DNA from: DASUNQ01 sp035536455
GTDB lineage: Bacteria > Acidobacteriota > Thermoanaerobaculia > Multivoradales > UBA5704
Reading direction: 5' to 3'
Assembly (NCBI GenBank): GCA_035536455.1
Contig: DATLOC010000059.1
Location: 1-64,000, forward strand
DNA length: 64,000 nt
Made by a program: the position numbers and the translations under genes. The notes under the pieces were generated by a model that ran no database searches, was not told the origin of the DNA, and worked only from the letters and a program-made list of their open reading frames with translations. Position 1 is the first letter of the stretch, and the number at the start of each line of letters is the position of its first letter. This document shows, one piece after another, positions 1 to 7,099 of the stretch.

Positions 1-647
1 TCGCTGGTGGCCGCCTCCGTGAACGCGGTGTTTGGATTTCTGCTCGCGTGGGTGCTCGTGCGCTATCCATTTCCGGGGCGCCGGTTCGTCGACGCGCTCA
101 TCGACCTGCCGTTCGCCCTGCCAACGGCCGTGGCCGGCATCGTGCTGACCACCATCTATGCGCCGAACGGGTGGTTTGGCGCGCCGCTCGAGCGCCTTGG
201 CATCAAGGTGGCCTTCACACCGATCGGGGTGACGATCGCCCTGATCTTCATCGGCTTGCCGTTTGTCGTCCGGACGCTCGAACCGGTCATCGAAGATCTC
301 GATCCGGAAATCGAAGAGGCCGCCGCCAGCCTGGGCGCCGACCGCTGGACCGTCTTCGTCCGCGTGATTCTGCGTACCTGTTTCCCGCCTGGCTGACCGG
401 CTTCGCGCTGGCATTTGCGCGTGCGGTCGGCGAATACGGCTCGGTCATCTTCATCGCCGGCAACATGCCGATGCGCTCGGAGATCACGCCGCTGCTCATC
501 ATGATCGAGCTCGAGCAGTACGACTACGCCGGCGCCACCGCGATCGCCCTGCTCTTCCTCCTCGCCTCCTTCGCCCTGCTCCTCGGCCTCAACTTCCTCT
601 CGCGCTGGCAGGCGCGGGCGCACACCGCCGCCGAGGAGGAGCGGTAG
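1..647 (+). pseudogene. cysT: Sulfate ABC transporter permease CysT, 5'-partial and frameshifted
   Basis: Inner-membrane permease of the sulfate/thiosulfate importer; it pairs with CysW. The 5' end lies outside the window. Reading frame 1 gives the membrane segments and the EAA loop (EEAAASLGADRWTVFVRVIL) to about position 375. The remaining conserved part (LFPAWLTGFALAFARAVGEYGSVIF) lies in frame 3 and runs to the stop at 647, two bases before cysW. Restoring one C near position 376 (CTG-CCG-TAC) would rejoin the two parts. What is seen is a single-base deletion inside an otherwise well conserved gene. It may be a true null allele or a base-calling error; the intact operon partner favours an error or a very recent lesion. 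Confidence 0.85.
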
Positions 648-649
648 AG

Positions 650-1486
650 ATGGCGGCCGCGGCGCCGGCGCGCGTGCGGCCGCTCGAGGAGCCGCGCCTC
701 GTCCGCTGGCTCCTCCTCGGGCTGGCGCTCGCCTTCGTCGGTCTTTTTCTTCTCGTACCGCTCGTCGCCGTCTTCGTCGAGGCCTTCGCCGAGGGCTGGG
801 CGGTCTATCGCGCCGCGGTGACCGGCCCGATCGCCCGCGCCGCGATCCGCCTCACCCTGACGACGGCCGCCATCGCCGTGCCGGCCAACCTCCTCTTCGG
901 CCTCGCCGCGGCCTGGGCGGTGAGCAAGTTCCGCTTCCGCGGCAAGGGCCTGCTGGTGACGCTGATCGACCTGCCCTTCAGCGTCTCGCCGGTCATCTCC
1001 GGGATGATGTTCGTCCTCCTCTTCGGCGCCCAGGGCTTCCTCGGCCCCTGGCTCGCGGCGCACGACTGGAAGGTGATCTTCGCCCTCCCCGGGATCGTGC
1101 TGGCCACCGTCTTCATCACCGCGCCGCTCGTGGCGCGCGAGCTGATCCCGCTGATGCAGGCGCAGGGGAGCGAGGAGGAGGAGGCCGCGCTCACCCTCGG
1201 CGCGAGCGGCTGGCAGACCTTCCGCCGCGTCAGCCTGCCGAAGATCCGCTGGGGGCTCCTCTACGGCGTGGTGCTGTGCAACGCGCGGGCGATGGGCGAG
1301 TTCGGGGCGGTGTCGGTGGTCTCGGGGCACATCCGCGGGCGCACCACGACCCTGCCGCTGCACGTCGAGATCCTCTACAACGAGTACCAGTTCGCCGCCG
1401 CCTTCGCGGCCGCCTCGCTGCTGACGCTGCTCGCGCTGCTCACTCTCGGCGTCAAAGCCCTGGTGGAGTGGCGCACGGCGCGGTAG
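650..1486 (+). CDS. cysW: Sulfate ABC transporter permease CysW
   Basis: Second permease subunit of the sulfate/thiosulfate importer, 278 residues, the usual length. It has about six hydrophobic segments and the ATPase-contacting EAA loop (EEEEAALTLGASGWQTFRRV). It starts two bases after the cysT stop, so the two are surely cotranscribed. The ATPase gene cysA, often next, is not here: the following gene is a sensor kinase. CysA and the binding protein are therefore either upstream of the window or elsewhere. Confidence 0.93.
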   Translation: MAAAAPARVRPLEEPRLVRWLLLGLALAFVGLFLLVPLVAVFVEAFAEGWAVYRAAVTGPIARAAIRLTLTTAAIAVPANLLFGLAAAWAVSKFRFRGKGLLVTLIDLPFSVSPVISGMMFVLLFGAQGFLGPWLAAHDWKVIFALPGIVLATVFITAPLVARELIPLMQAQGSEEEEAALTLGASGWQTFRRVSLPKIRWGLLYGVVLCNARAMGEFGAVSVVSGHIRGRTTTLPLHVEILYNEYQFAAAFAAASLLTLLALLTLGVKALVEWRTAR

Positions 1487-1498
1487 TACAGTGCCGGC

Positions 1499-2650
1499 AT
1501 GCGCTGGTTCGGGGGGAGGGAGCGCGAGCTGGCCGAGGAGATGGAGCGCCGTCTCCTCGACACGACCGCCGAGCTGCGCCGCCGCCAGGCGGAGACCAAC
1601 GCCGTGCTCGGCGGCATCGTCGAGGGCGTCTACTCGGTCGACCGCGACCGCCGCGTCCGCTACTTGAACCCGCAGGCGGCGGAGCTCCTCGGCGTCACCC
1701 CGGAGGAGGCGCTGGGCCGCTTCTGCGGCGACCTCCTGAACCCGCAGGGCCCGGACGGCGTCCGCCCCTGCGAGACGAGCTGCCCGATCGTCCACGCGCG
1801 CTCGCGCGGCAGCTCGCGTGCCACCGAGCAGCTCCTCCTCCCCGTCGGCCGGCGCACCGTCGTCCTGACCAGCGCGCCGCCGGCCGAAGGCAGGCAGGTG
1901 CAGGTGCTGCGCGACGAGACCGAGGTCGAGGCCAGCCGCCGCCTGCGCGACGCCGTCCTCGCCAACATCTCGCACGAGTTCAAGACCCCGCTCGCCGCGC
2001 AGCTCGCCTCGATCGAGCTGCTGCGCGACACCTTGGAGGCCGGCGACGGCGCCGGCAGCCGCCAGCTCGTCACCGCGCTGGCGCGCGGCACGCTGAGACT
2101 CACGCGCCTGGTGGACAACCTGCTCGAGAGCGTGCGCATCGAAGCCGGCCAGGACGCCCTGCGCCTGCGGCCGGTGGCGGTCGATCAGGTCGTCGAGGAG
2201 GCGGTCGAGCTGACGGCGCCGCTGCTCGAGCAGCGCGGCCAGCGGCTGGCCGTCGAGCTCCCCTTCCCGCTGCCGCGGGTCGAAGCCGACCCGCCGCGCC
2301 TCGTCCAGGTCTTCGTCAACCTCCTCGCCAACGCCAACAAGTTCGCGCCCGCCGACTCCACGGTGCGGATCGGCGGCGAGGCGACCGACGGCACGGTGAC
2401 GCTCTGGGTGGAGGACGAGGGGCCGGGGGTGCCGGCGCCGGAGGAGGGCTCGATCTTCGACCGCTTCTACCGCGCCGGCGGCGGCGAGCCGGAGCAGACC
2501 GGCCTGGGGCTCGGGCTCTGGATCGTCAAGTCGATCGTCGAGCGGCACGGCGGGCGGGTCGCCGCCGCGAGCGGCGGCCGGGAGGGGCGCGGCGCCCGCC
2601 TCTACGTCACCCTGCGGCGGGCGGCGGACGATGAAGATCCTGGTCGTTGA
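1499..2650 (+). CDS. Cytosolic PAS-domain sensor histidine kinase
   Basis: Two-component sensor kinase of 383 residues. Order: short charged coiled-coil N-terminus, PAS domain (about 40-135, containing a cluster CETSCPIVHAR with two Cys that could bind metal or sense redox), HisKA with the phospho-accepting His in ISHEFKTPLAA, then the ATPase domain with the N box (NLLANANKF), G1 (DEGPGVP) and G2 (GLGLGLWIVKS). No membrane span is visible, so it probably senses a cytosolic signal. It overlaps the response regulator by 20 bases, so the two are a translationally coupled pair. The position just after cysTW suggests but does not prove a link to sulfate supply. Confidence 0.9.
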   Translation: MRWFGGRERELAEEMERRLLDTTAELRRRQAETNAVLGGIVEGVYSVDRDRRVRYLNPQAAELLGVTPEEALGRFCGDLLNPQGPDGVRPCETSCPIVHARSRGSSRATEQLLLPVGRRTVVLTSAPPAEGRQVQVLRDETEVEASRRLRDAVLANISHEFKTPLAAQLASIELLRDTLEAGDGAGSRQLVTALARGTLRLTRLVDNLLESVRIEAGQDALRLRPVAVDQVVEEAVELTAPLLEQRGQRLAVELPFPLPRVEADPPRLVQVFVNLLANANKFAPADSTVRIGGEATDGTVTLWVEDEGPGVPAPEEGSIFDRFYRAGGGEPEQTGLGLGLWIVKSIVERHGGRVAAASGGREGRGARLYVTLRRAADDEDPGR

Positions 2651-3329
2651 CGACGACCTCGACCTGCTGGGGCTGGTGTCCTACGCCCTGCGGCAGGGCG
2701 GCTACCTGACGGTCGAGGCGGTGGACGGCGAGGCCGCCCTCGCCGCCTGGGAGCGCGAGCGCCCCGACCTGGTGATCCTCGACGTCAACCTGCCGAAGCT
2801 CTCCGGCTTCGCCGTGCTCGAAAGGCTGCGGGCGAAGTCGCGCGTGCCGGTGATGATGCTCACCGTGCGCGCGGCCGAGGAGGACGTGGTGCGCGGCCTC
2901 GACCTGGGCGCCGACGACTACCTGGCCAAGCCCTTCAGCCCGCGGACCCTGCTGGCCCGGGTCCGGGCGCTGCTGCGGCGGGTGGGAGTCGAGAAACCCG
3001 GCGAGCTGGCGGCCGGGGACCTGGCGCTCGACCTGGAGCAGCAGCTCATCCGGGTGCGGGGCGGCAGCGCGGTGCGCTTGACGCCGTTGGAGGCCCGTCT
3101 CCTCCAGCTCCTCCTCGCCAACGCCGGCCGCGCCCTCCCCGCCGAGCGGCTTTTGAGCCACGTCTGGGGCCGCCGCGGCGAAGGCGACCGCCAGCTCCTG
3201 AAGCAGCTCGTCCACCGGCTGCGGCAGAAGATCGAAGAAAACCCCGCGGCGCCGCGGTACCTCCAGACCGAGAGCGGGGTCGGCTACCGGCTGGAGCCTG
3301 GAAGCAGCGTGTCTGACATATCGCCATGA
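2631..3329 (+). CDS. OmpR/PhoB-family response regulator
   Basis: Partner of the preceding kinase, 232 residues. Receiver domain (1-115) with the acidic pair VVDDD, phospho-acceptor Asp in VILDVNLPK, and the switch Lys in DDYLAKPF. The C-terminal half is a winged helix (LTPLEARLLQLL ... VHRLRQKIEENP ... GVGYRLEP). The last ten residues after GYRLEP are an extra tail and lead into the stop, which overlaps the start of the SIR2-like gene (ATGA). A segment of this gene (3186-3217) recurs at 5031-5061, on the far side of the SIR2/PIN island. Confidence 0.92.
   Translation: MKILVVDDDLDLLGLVSYALRQGGYLTVEAVDGEAALAAWERERPDLVILDVNLPKLSGFAVLERLRAKSRVPVMMLTVRAAEEDVVRGLDLGADDYLAKPFSPRTLLARVRALLRRVGVEKPGELAAGDLALDLEQQLIRVRGGSAVRLTPLEARLLQLLLANAGRALPAERLLSHVWGRRGEGDRQLLKQLVHRLRQKIEENPAAPRYLQTESGVGYRLEPGSSVSDISP
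3186..3217 (+). repeat. Direct repeat, copy 1 (inside response-regulator gene)
   Basis: Contains GACCGCCAGCTC and GCAGCTCGTCCACCG separated by five bases. Both blocks recur in the same order and orientation at 5031-5061, separated there by four bases. The copies bracket the SIR2-like and PIN genes. Confidence 0.7.
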
Positions 3330-4294
3330 CCGTCACCGCAGCAGACCACGTTCTCCTTACAGGCGCCGGCTTCACACACAACTTCGGCGCACCGCTAGCG
3401 GAGGGCATTTGGAGTCTCATTCTCGGACACCCGGCGATCAAGTCGACACGTCTTCGTGATTTGTTGCTGAACGACCTTGACTATGAATCCGCGTACCATA
3501 TTGTGATGTCCAGCGCCGATTACGTTAATGACGACAGAGAGGCTATGCAGCAAGCGGTCTCAGCCGCCTATGAATATATCGACGAGATCGTGAAGAGCTG
3601 GACGCCGACTGGAAGTATTTATGACATTTGGGATTCATGGCGAGATTCGCTGGAGATCGGTCACGGCCTGGATACTTCTTCACTCTAAATCAAGACCTCT
3701 TCGTCGAACGGCACTACGGAAACAGTCCCCCTAATGCTCCACTGGCCCTACTCGGACTAGGGCGAGGAGCGCGTTTGCAAAGTACGTTTGGAAGAATATT
3801 GGACTCTCGAGATCAGATTGCTCTTCCTGCGAGAATGTCTCCGCTGACCGCTCAGACCGGTGATGCATTCTACTTCGTAAAGCTTCACGGGTCATGCAAT
3901 TGGCTCGCCTCTGATGGAAGTCAACGGATGGTGATCGGGCGCGGCAAGCGGCAGCAGATAGCTGAGGAGCCTATCTTGGCGGCATACCTGGGGCTTTTCG
4001 AGGAGGTTCTATGTTCAAGCCGGAAGCGACTTCTAGTAACCGGGTACGGCTTTCAAGATGAGCACATCAACAGAATGATAGCGACAGCAATCGAGCAACG
4101 GTCTCGAGGTGTTCATTCTGTCACCGCAGTCTTCCTCCGCGCTGAGAGAGATGATTAGCAAGGCACCCTGTGGACAGACGATCTGGAGCGGGTTGCGTCA
4201 GCATTGTCCGCACTCGTTGCTCTCTCTCTTTCCTGCCACTCAGGAGAAGACGCCTGCTTGGAAACGACTCTGCCAAGATTACTTCGGATCGTGA
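3326..4294 (+). pseudogene. SIR2-like (NAD-hydrolase type) protein, two compensating frameshifts
   Basis: The full product can be read only by changing frame twice: frame 2 from the ATG at 3326, frame 1 from about 3625-3645, and frame 2 again from about 4100 to the stop at 4294 (about 323 residues). Seen motifs match SIR2-family domains: LLTGAGFTHNFGAP (nucleotide loop), TLNQDLFVER, KLHGSCNW (catalytic His) and VTGYGFQDEHIN; the C-terminus (SLLSLFP ... DYFGS) is also typical. Proteins of this type are often NAD-depleting antiphage effectors; that role is inference. The first lesion acts like one lost base and the second like one gained base. Base composition is much lower in GC than the flanks, so it was probably acquired by transfer. 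Confidence 0.75.
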
Positions 4295-4324
4295 GATAGA
4301 GGAGTTGCCATTGAGAGGAACGGG

Positions 4325-4795
4325 ATGAAGCCGAAAGTTTACCTGGAGACAAGCGTAGTAAGCTATTTAACGGCATCGCCAAGCCGAGACGTCGTCCTCT
4401 TGGCGCATCAGCAGATGACTCGCGAATGGTGGGATCAGCGAGGGCGGTATGACCTCTACGTTTCGCCCGCGGTGCTCACTGAGGTTGCACGCGGTAATAC
4501 TGATGCGGCGGCCGATCGTCTCGCTGCACTTGAGGGCCTCGCCGTACTCGCGTTGACCTCTGCAGCATCTCAGCTTGCGGAAAGGCTCGTTCGGTTTGGA
4601 GCCATGCCTTCAAAGGCCATCGTCGATGCTGTCCACATAGCAGTGGCAGCGGTGCACGGGATGGACTACCTTCTCACCTGGAACCTAGCGCACATCGCCA
4701 ATGCCAGGATTCGTGGTACCGTCGAGGCGGCGTGCAGAGAGTTCGGTCTTCAGCCGCCTGTCATCTGCACGCCGGAAGAGTTGATCGAGGAGTGA
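4325..4795 (+). CDS. PIN-domain toxin (VapC-like RNase)
   Basis: Putative endoribonuclease of 156 residues. The acidic PIN residues are present: Glu8 in VYLETSVVSYL (this subfamily uses Glu instead of Asp), Glu53 in AVLTEVARG, Asp101 in IVDAVHIA and Asp114 before LLTWN. It is followed three bases later by a small gene that fits an antitoxin, so the order is toxin first. It sits in the same lower-GC island as the SIR2-like gene. The complete reading frame suggests it is still functional. Family membership is clear; RNA target is unknown. Confidence 0.82.
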   Translation: MKPKVYLETSVVSYLTASPSRDVVLLAHQQMTREWWDQRGRYDLYVSPAVLTEVARGNTDAAADRLAALEGLAVLALTSAASQLAERLVRFGAMPSKAIVDAVHIAVAAVHGMDYLLTWNLAHIANARIRGTVEAACREFGLQPPVICTPEELIEE

Positions 4796-4798
4796 CCT

Positions 4799-4996
4799 AT
4801 GGAGCGAGACCCGATCGTTGAGGAAGTCCGAGCGATCCGCGACGCCTTCGCGAAGGAGCACGGCTACAATCTGAAGGCAATCGTGGCGGCTTTGCAGGAC
4901 GAGCAGGCTGAGAGCGGGCGACCTGTGGTCTCACTGCCTCCGAAGCGCCTGCCCGACACACACGCAGAGCGCCGAGCTCGCGCGCCGCGCCGCTGA
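4799..4996 (+). CDS. Small antitoxin-like protein paired with PIN toxin
   Basis: A 65-residue protein starting ATG three bases after the PIN stop. The body (PIVEEVRAIRDAFAKEHGYNLKAIVAAL, then GRPVVSLPPKR) resembles small proteins that I recall lying next to PIN toxins of this type. The tail after SLPPKR is Arg-rich and looks out of frame: the other frame reads AELARRAADPDYRRAAAAEADRQL and stops at 5043-5045. This may be a frameshift, or the end of a different eroded gene. The antitoxin role is inferred from size and position. Confidence 0.6.
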   Translation: MERDPIVEEVRAIRDAFAKEHGYNLKAIVAALQDEQAESGRPVVSLPPKRLPDTHAERRARAPRR

Positions 4997-5030
4997 TCCT
5001 GACTATCGCCGGGCTGCGGCGGCGGAAGCC

Positions 5031-5061
5031 GACCGCCAGCTCTAAGGCAGCTCGTCCACCG
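5031..5061 (+). repeat. Direct repeat, copy 2 (right side of SIR2/PIN island)
   Basis: Same two blocks as 3186-3217, GACCGCCAGCTC and GCAGCTCGTCCACCG. Weaker similarity to the 3' part of the response-regulator gene seems to extend some 60 bases further, to about 5120, but is degenerate. Confidence 0.65.
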
Positions 5062-5121
5062 CTAGTGTCAGAAGAGCGAAGACAGCCCACCGGGCGCAGC
5101 CGACGACCGGAGAGCGAACCC

Positions 5122-5346
5122 ATGGCCTCCCTGCTGATCCGGGACTTTCCTCCCGAGCTGCACCGCAAGCTCAGGCAGTCCGCCGAGAAGAACCGCCGGA
5201 GCATGGCGGAAGAGGCGATCGCGCTGCTGGAGATGGAGCTACAAGAGGGGCCGCCGGCGAGGCGAGAGCCGCCGCAGCCGATCGACCTCGGCTTTCCCCT
5301 GACCGACGAGCTCCTGGACCGCGCCAAGCGGGAAGGCCGCGAGTAA
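5122..5346 (+). CDS. Ribbon-helix-helix antitoxin (FitA/VapB-like), orphan
   Basis: A 74-residue protein. The N-terminus (MASLLIRDFPPELHRKLRQSA, with KNRRSMAEEAIALLEMEL) is a typical ribbon-helix-helix DNA-binding unit of plasmid-stability antitoxins; the C-terminal part would bind a PIN toxin. I chose the ATG at 5122, because the upstream part of the open frame is Arg-rich and has no family resemblance. The partner toxin is not intact: only its first codons can be recognised directly after the stop. It probably represses only its own promoter now. Confidence 0.75.
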   Translation: MASLLIRDFPPELHRKLRQSAEKNRRSMAEEAIALLEMELQEGPPARREPPQPIDLGFPLTDELLDRAKREGRE

Positions 5347-5386
5347 TCGTCGCAGACGCCAAGGGGTCGCCTACCTGATCTCGTAA
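5346..5386 (+). pseudogene. Remnant of vapC toxin start
   Basis: Directly at the antitoxin stop the sequence reads IVADA in one frame and VAYLIS then stop in the next. Together they match the usual start of a VapC protein (IVADTNVVAYLI) with one base missing near 5362. Nothing further of the toxin follows; the repeat array starts within 50 bases. Confidence 0.4.
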
Positions 5387-5429
5387 ACGCTCGCCTTACG
5401 CCCGGGAGATGTCCCCGGAGTGGGATTTC

Positions 5430-5829
5430 GGGCCGGGAAGAGCCTCGGAGCAAGCGTCCGGCACGCTCCGTCAAGCGGGAAAACGCCCGAGGCAAGCGGG
5501 AATCACGCCGGTACAAGCGAGAATCGTAAAAGTACGCGGTACCGCAGGCCGGGGCAAGCGGGAGTTGTAAAAGTACGTCTGTACTGGAGCCCGGGGCAAG
5601 CGGGAATCGTAAAAGTACGGCGTCCTTTCCCGATTCCCGCTTGTACCGGACGTTTTCCCTCTTGTACGGAGCATTTTCCCGCTCGTACGGGGCGAGAGTA
5701 CGTTTGTCCTCGGCCTTTTCCCCTTTGCACCGGGCGTGAGTACGTTTGACCGGAGCCTCCGTCCGCTTGCTCTGGGCTTGCGGACGATCGACCCGCGCCT
5801 CGGGACGCTTGCTCCCAGAGGTTTCCCTC
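5430..5829. repeat. Array A: 21-bp degenerate repeats in two convergent arms
   Basis: About 19 units of 21 bp. Left arm: CAAGCGGGAA-type blocks begin at 5451, 5472, 5493, 5514, 5555 and 5597 (last steps 41 and 42). Right arm, inverted: TTCCCGCTTG-type blocks end at 5643, 5664, 5685, 5706, 5727, 5748, 5769, 5790 and 5811, exactly 21 apart. Each unit has a ~10-nt semi-constant part and ~11 variable nt. The arms meet in a perfect 13-bp inverted repeat, CAAGCGGGAATCG (5597-5609) and CGATTCCCGCTTG (5631-5643), with a 21-nt loop. GTAAAAGTAC recurs three times in the left arm and GAGTACGTTTG twice, 42 bp apart, in the right. Open frames through it are a by-product of 21 being a multiple of three. 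Confidence 0.85.
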
Positions 5830-5941
5830 AGCTCCCCGCCAGCCGCCTGAACGACGGGCAGGGTTGAACTTGCCGTTCGGGTGCGCCTCCCCCCTGGTCC
5901 TCTCGTAGCTCGGCGATAAGATCGCAGCGGGAGAACGATCC

Positions 5942-6286
5942 GTGCTTCCGGCACACAGCGTGGGACTCGATCCGGCTGTCGAAGCGTTGCTCGCGCAGGT
6001 GCGGTCGCGTCTGGAGAGCCACTATGGGCCGCGGCTCGCCGGCATCGTCCTCTACGGGTCCGTCGCTCGCGGAAGCGAGGAGCCCGAAAGCGACGTGGAC
6101 CTCCTGGTCCTCCTTCGTGGCGAGCTGGACTACTTTCGCGAGCTGCGGACGCTGGTCGAGGTCCTCTACCCTCTGCAACTGGACTCCGAGCGATTGATCT
6201 CGGCACTGCCAGTAGTCTTCGACGAGTACAGAGCCGGCAGTCTTCAGCTTTACCGCAACGCAGCCCGTGAAGGTCTCGCCGTGTGA
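5942..6286 (+). CDS. Nucleotidyltransferase-domain protein (MNT-like)
   Basis: A 114-residue minimal nucleotidyltransferase of the DNA polymerase beta superfamily. It shows the GS...D.D signature: LYGSVARGSEEPESDVDLLVLL, with metal-binding acids Asp51 and Asp53. Such proteins usually pair with a HepT RNase as toxin-antitoxin partners and AMPylate it. No HepT gene is next to it: upstream lies repeat array A and downstream, convergent, fabI. The start is a GTG with GGGAG about 9 bases upstream. It could be an orphan antitoxin or act on another target. Confidence 0.78.
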   Translation: MLPAHSVGLDPAVEALLAQVRSRLESHYGPRLAGIVLYGSVARGSEEPESDVDLLVLLRGELDYFRELRTLVEVLYPLQLDSERLISALPVVFDEYRAGSLQLYRNAAREGLAV

Positions 6287-7075
6287 CTATCCCTCCCCGA
6301 GCTCCATGCCCATCACGTGATAGCCCGCGTCGACGTAGACGGTCTCGCCGGTGATGCCGGCGGCCAGCGGCGACAGCAGGTAGAGGCCGAGGTTGCCGAC
6401 GTCGTCCTGGGTGACGTTGCGGCCGAGCGGCGCCAGCGCGGCGACGCGCTTGTACATCTGCATGAATCCCGGGATGCTGCGCGCCGCCACCGTCCTCACC
6501 GGCCCCGCCGAGACGGCGTTGACCCGCACCCCCTTGGGTCCCAGCTCGTAGGCCAGGTAGCGGACGCTCGCCTCCAGCGCGCTCTTGGCGATCGCCATGA
6601 CGTTGTACTTGGGGACCACCTTCTCGGAGGCGTAGTAGGTGAGGGTGACGATCCCGCCTCCCTCGCGCAGCAGCGGCTCGGCGGCGCGCGCCGTCGCCAC
6701 CAGGGAGTAGGCCGAGACCTCGAGCGCGGTGCGCCAGTCCTCGCGCGTGGTCTCGATGTAGCGCCCGTCCATCGCCGCGCGCGGCGCGAAGGCGATGGCG
6801 TGGACGAGGTAGTCGAGCTGCCCCCACGCCTCCTCGAGGTCGCCGAAGGTCGCGGCCAGCTCCTCTTCGCTGAGCACGTCGCACTGGTAGAGGCGCCGGC
6901 CGGGGAGCGGGTCGGTGAGCTTCTCGAGGTCCTCGCGGAGCCGCTCGCCCTGGTAGCTGAAGGCGAGCTCCGCGCCGGCCTGATGGAGCTTCTCGGCGAT
7001 CGCCCAGCCGAGGCTGCGCGCGTTCGCGACGCCCATGACCAGGCCGCGCTTGCCCGTCAAATCGATCGGGATCAT
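6287..7075 (-). CDS. fabI: Enoyl-[acyl-carrier-protein] reductase (NADH)
   Basis: Last reductive step of each fatty-acid elongation round, in the cytosol. The 262-residue length is typical. NAD-binding motif GVANARSLGWAIA; catalytic Tyr147, Tyr157 and Lys164 fall in TYYASEKVVPKYNVMAIAK, matching the FabI spacing; the substrate loop follows SAGPVRTVAARSIPGF. It stands alone, convergent with the nucleotidyltransferase and divergent from the M20 peptidase. Confidence 0.95.
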   Translation of the reverse strand: MIPIDLTGKRGLVMGVANARSLGWAIAEKLHQAGAELAFSYQGERLREDLEKLTDPLPGRRLYQCDVLSEEELAATFGDLEEAWGQLDYLVHAIAFAPRAAMDGRYIETTREDWRTALEVSAYSLVATARAAEPLLREGGGIVTLTYYASEKVVPKYNVMAIAKSALEASVRYLAYELGPKGVRVNAVSAGPVRTVAARSIPGFMQMYKRVAALAPLGRNVTQDDVGNLGLYLLSPLAAGITGETVYVDAGYHVMGMELGEG

Positions 7076-7099
7076 GGCGCGCTACTCTAGCAGCCCGAA

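Noticed and set aside
524..2548. Large minus-strand frame opposite cysW and the kinase
   Set aside because: Arg- and Glu-rich shadow translation; the plus-strand genes have all family motifs.
5420..5830. Array A or B as a CRISPR array
   Set aside because: Units are 21 bp with 8-11 variable bases, far shorter than CRISPR spacers, and there are no cas genes.
4797..6884. Long minus-strand open frame of ~695 codons
   Set aside because: It crosses the PIN antitoxin, RHH, array and fabI genes and has no domain. It is a GC-rich shadow plus the stop-free 21-bp repeats.
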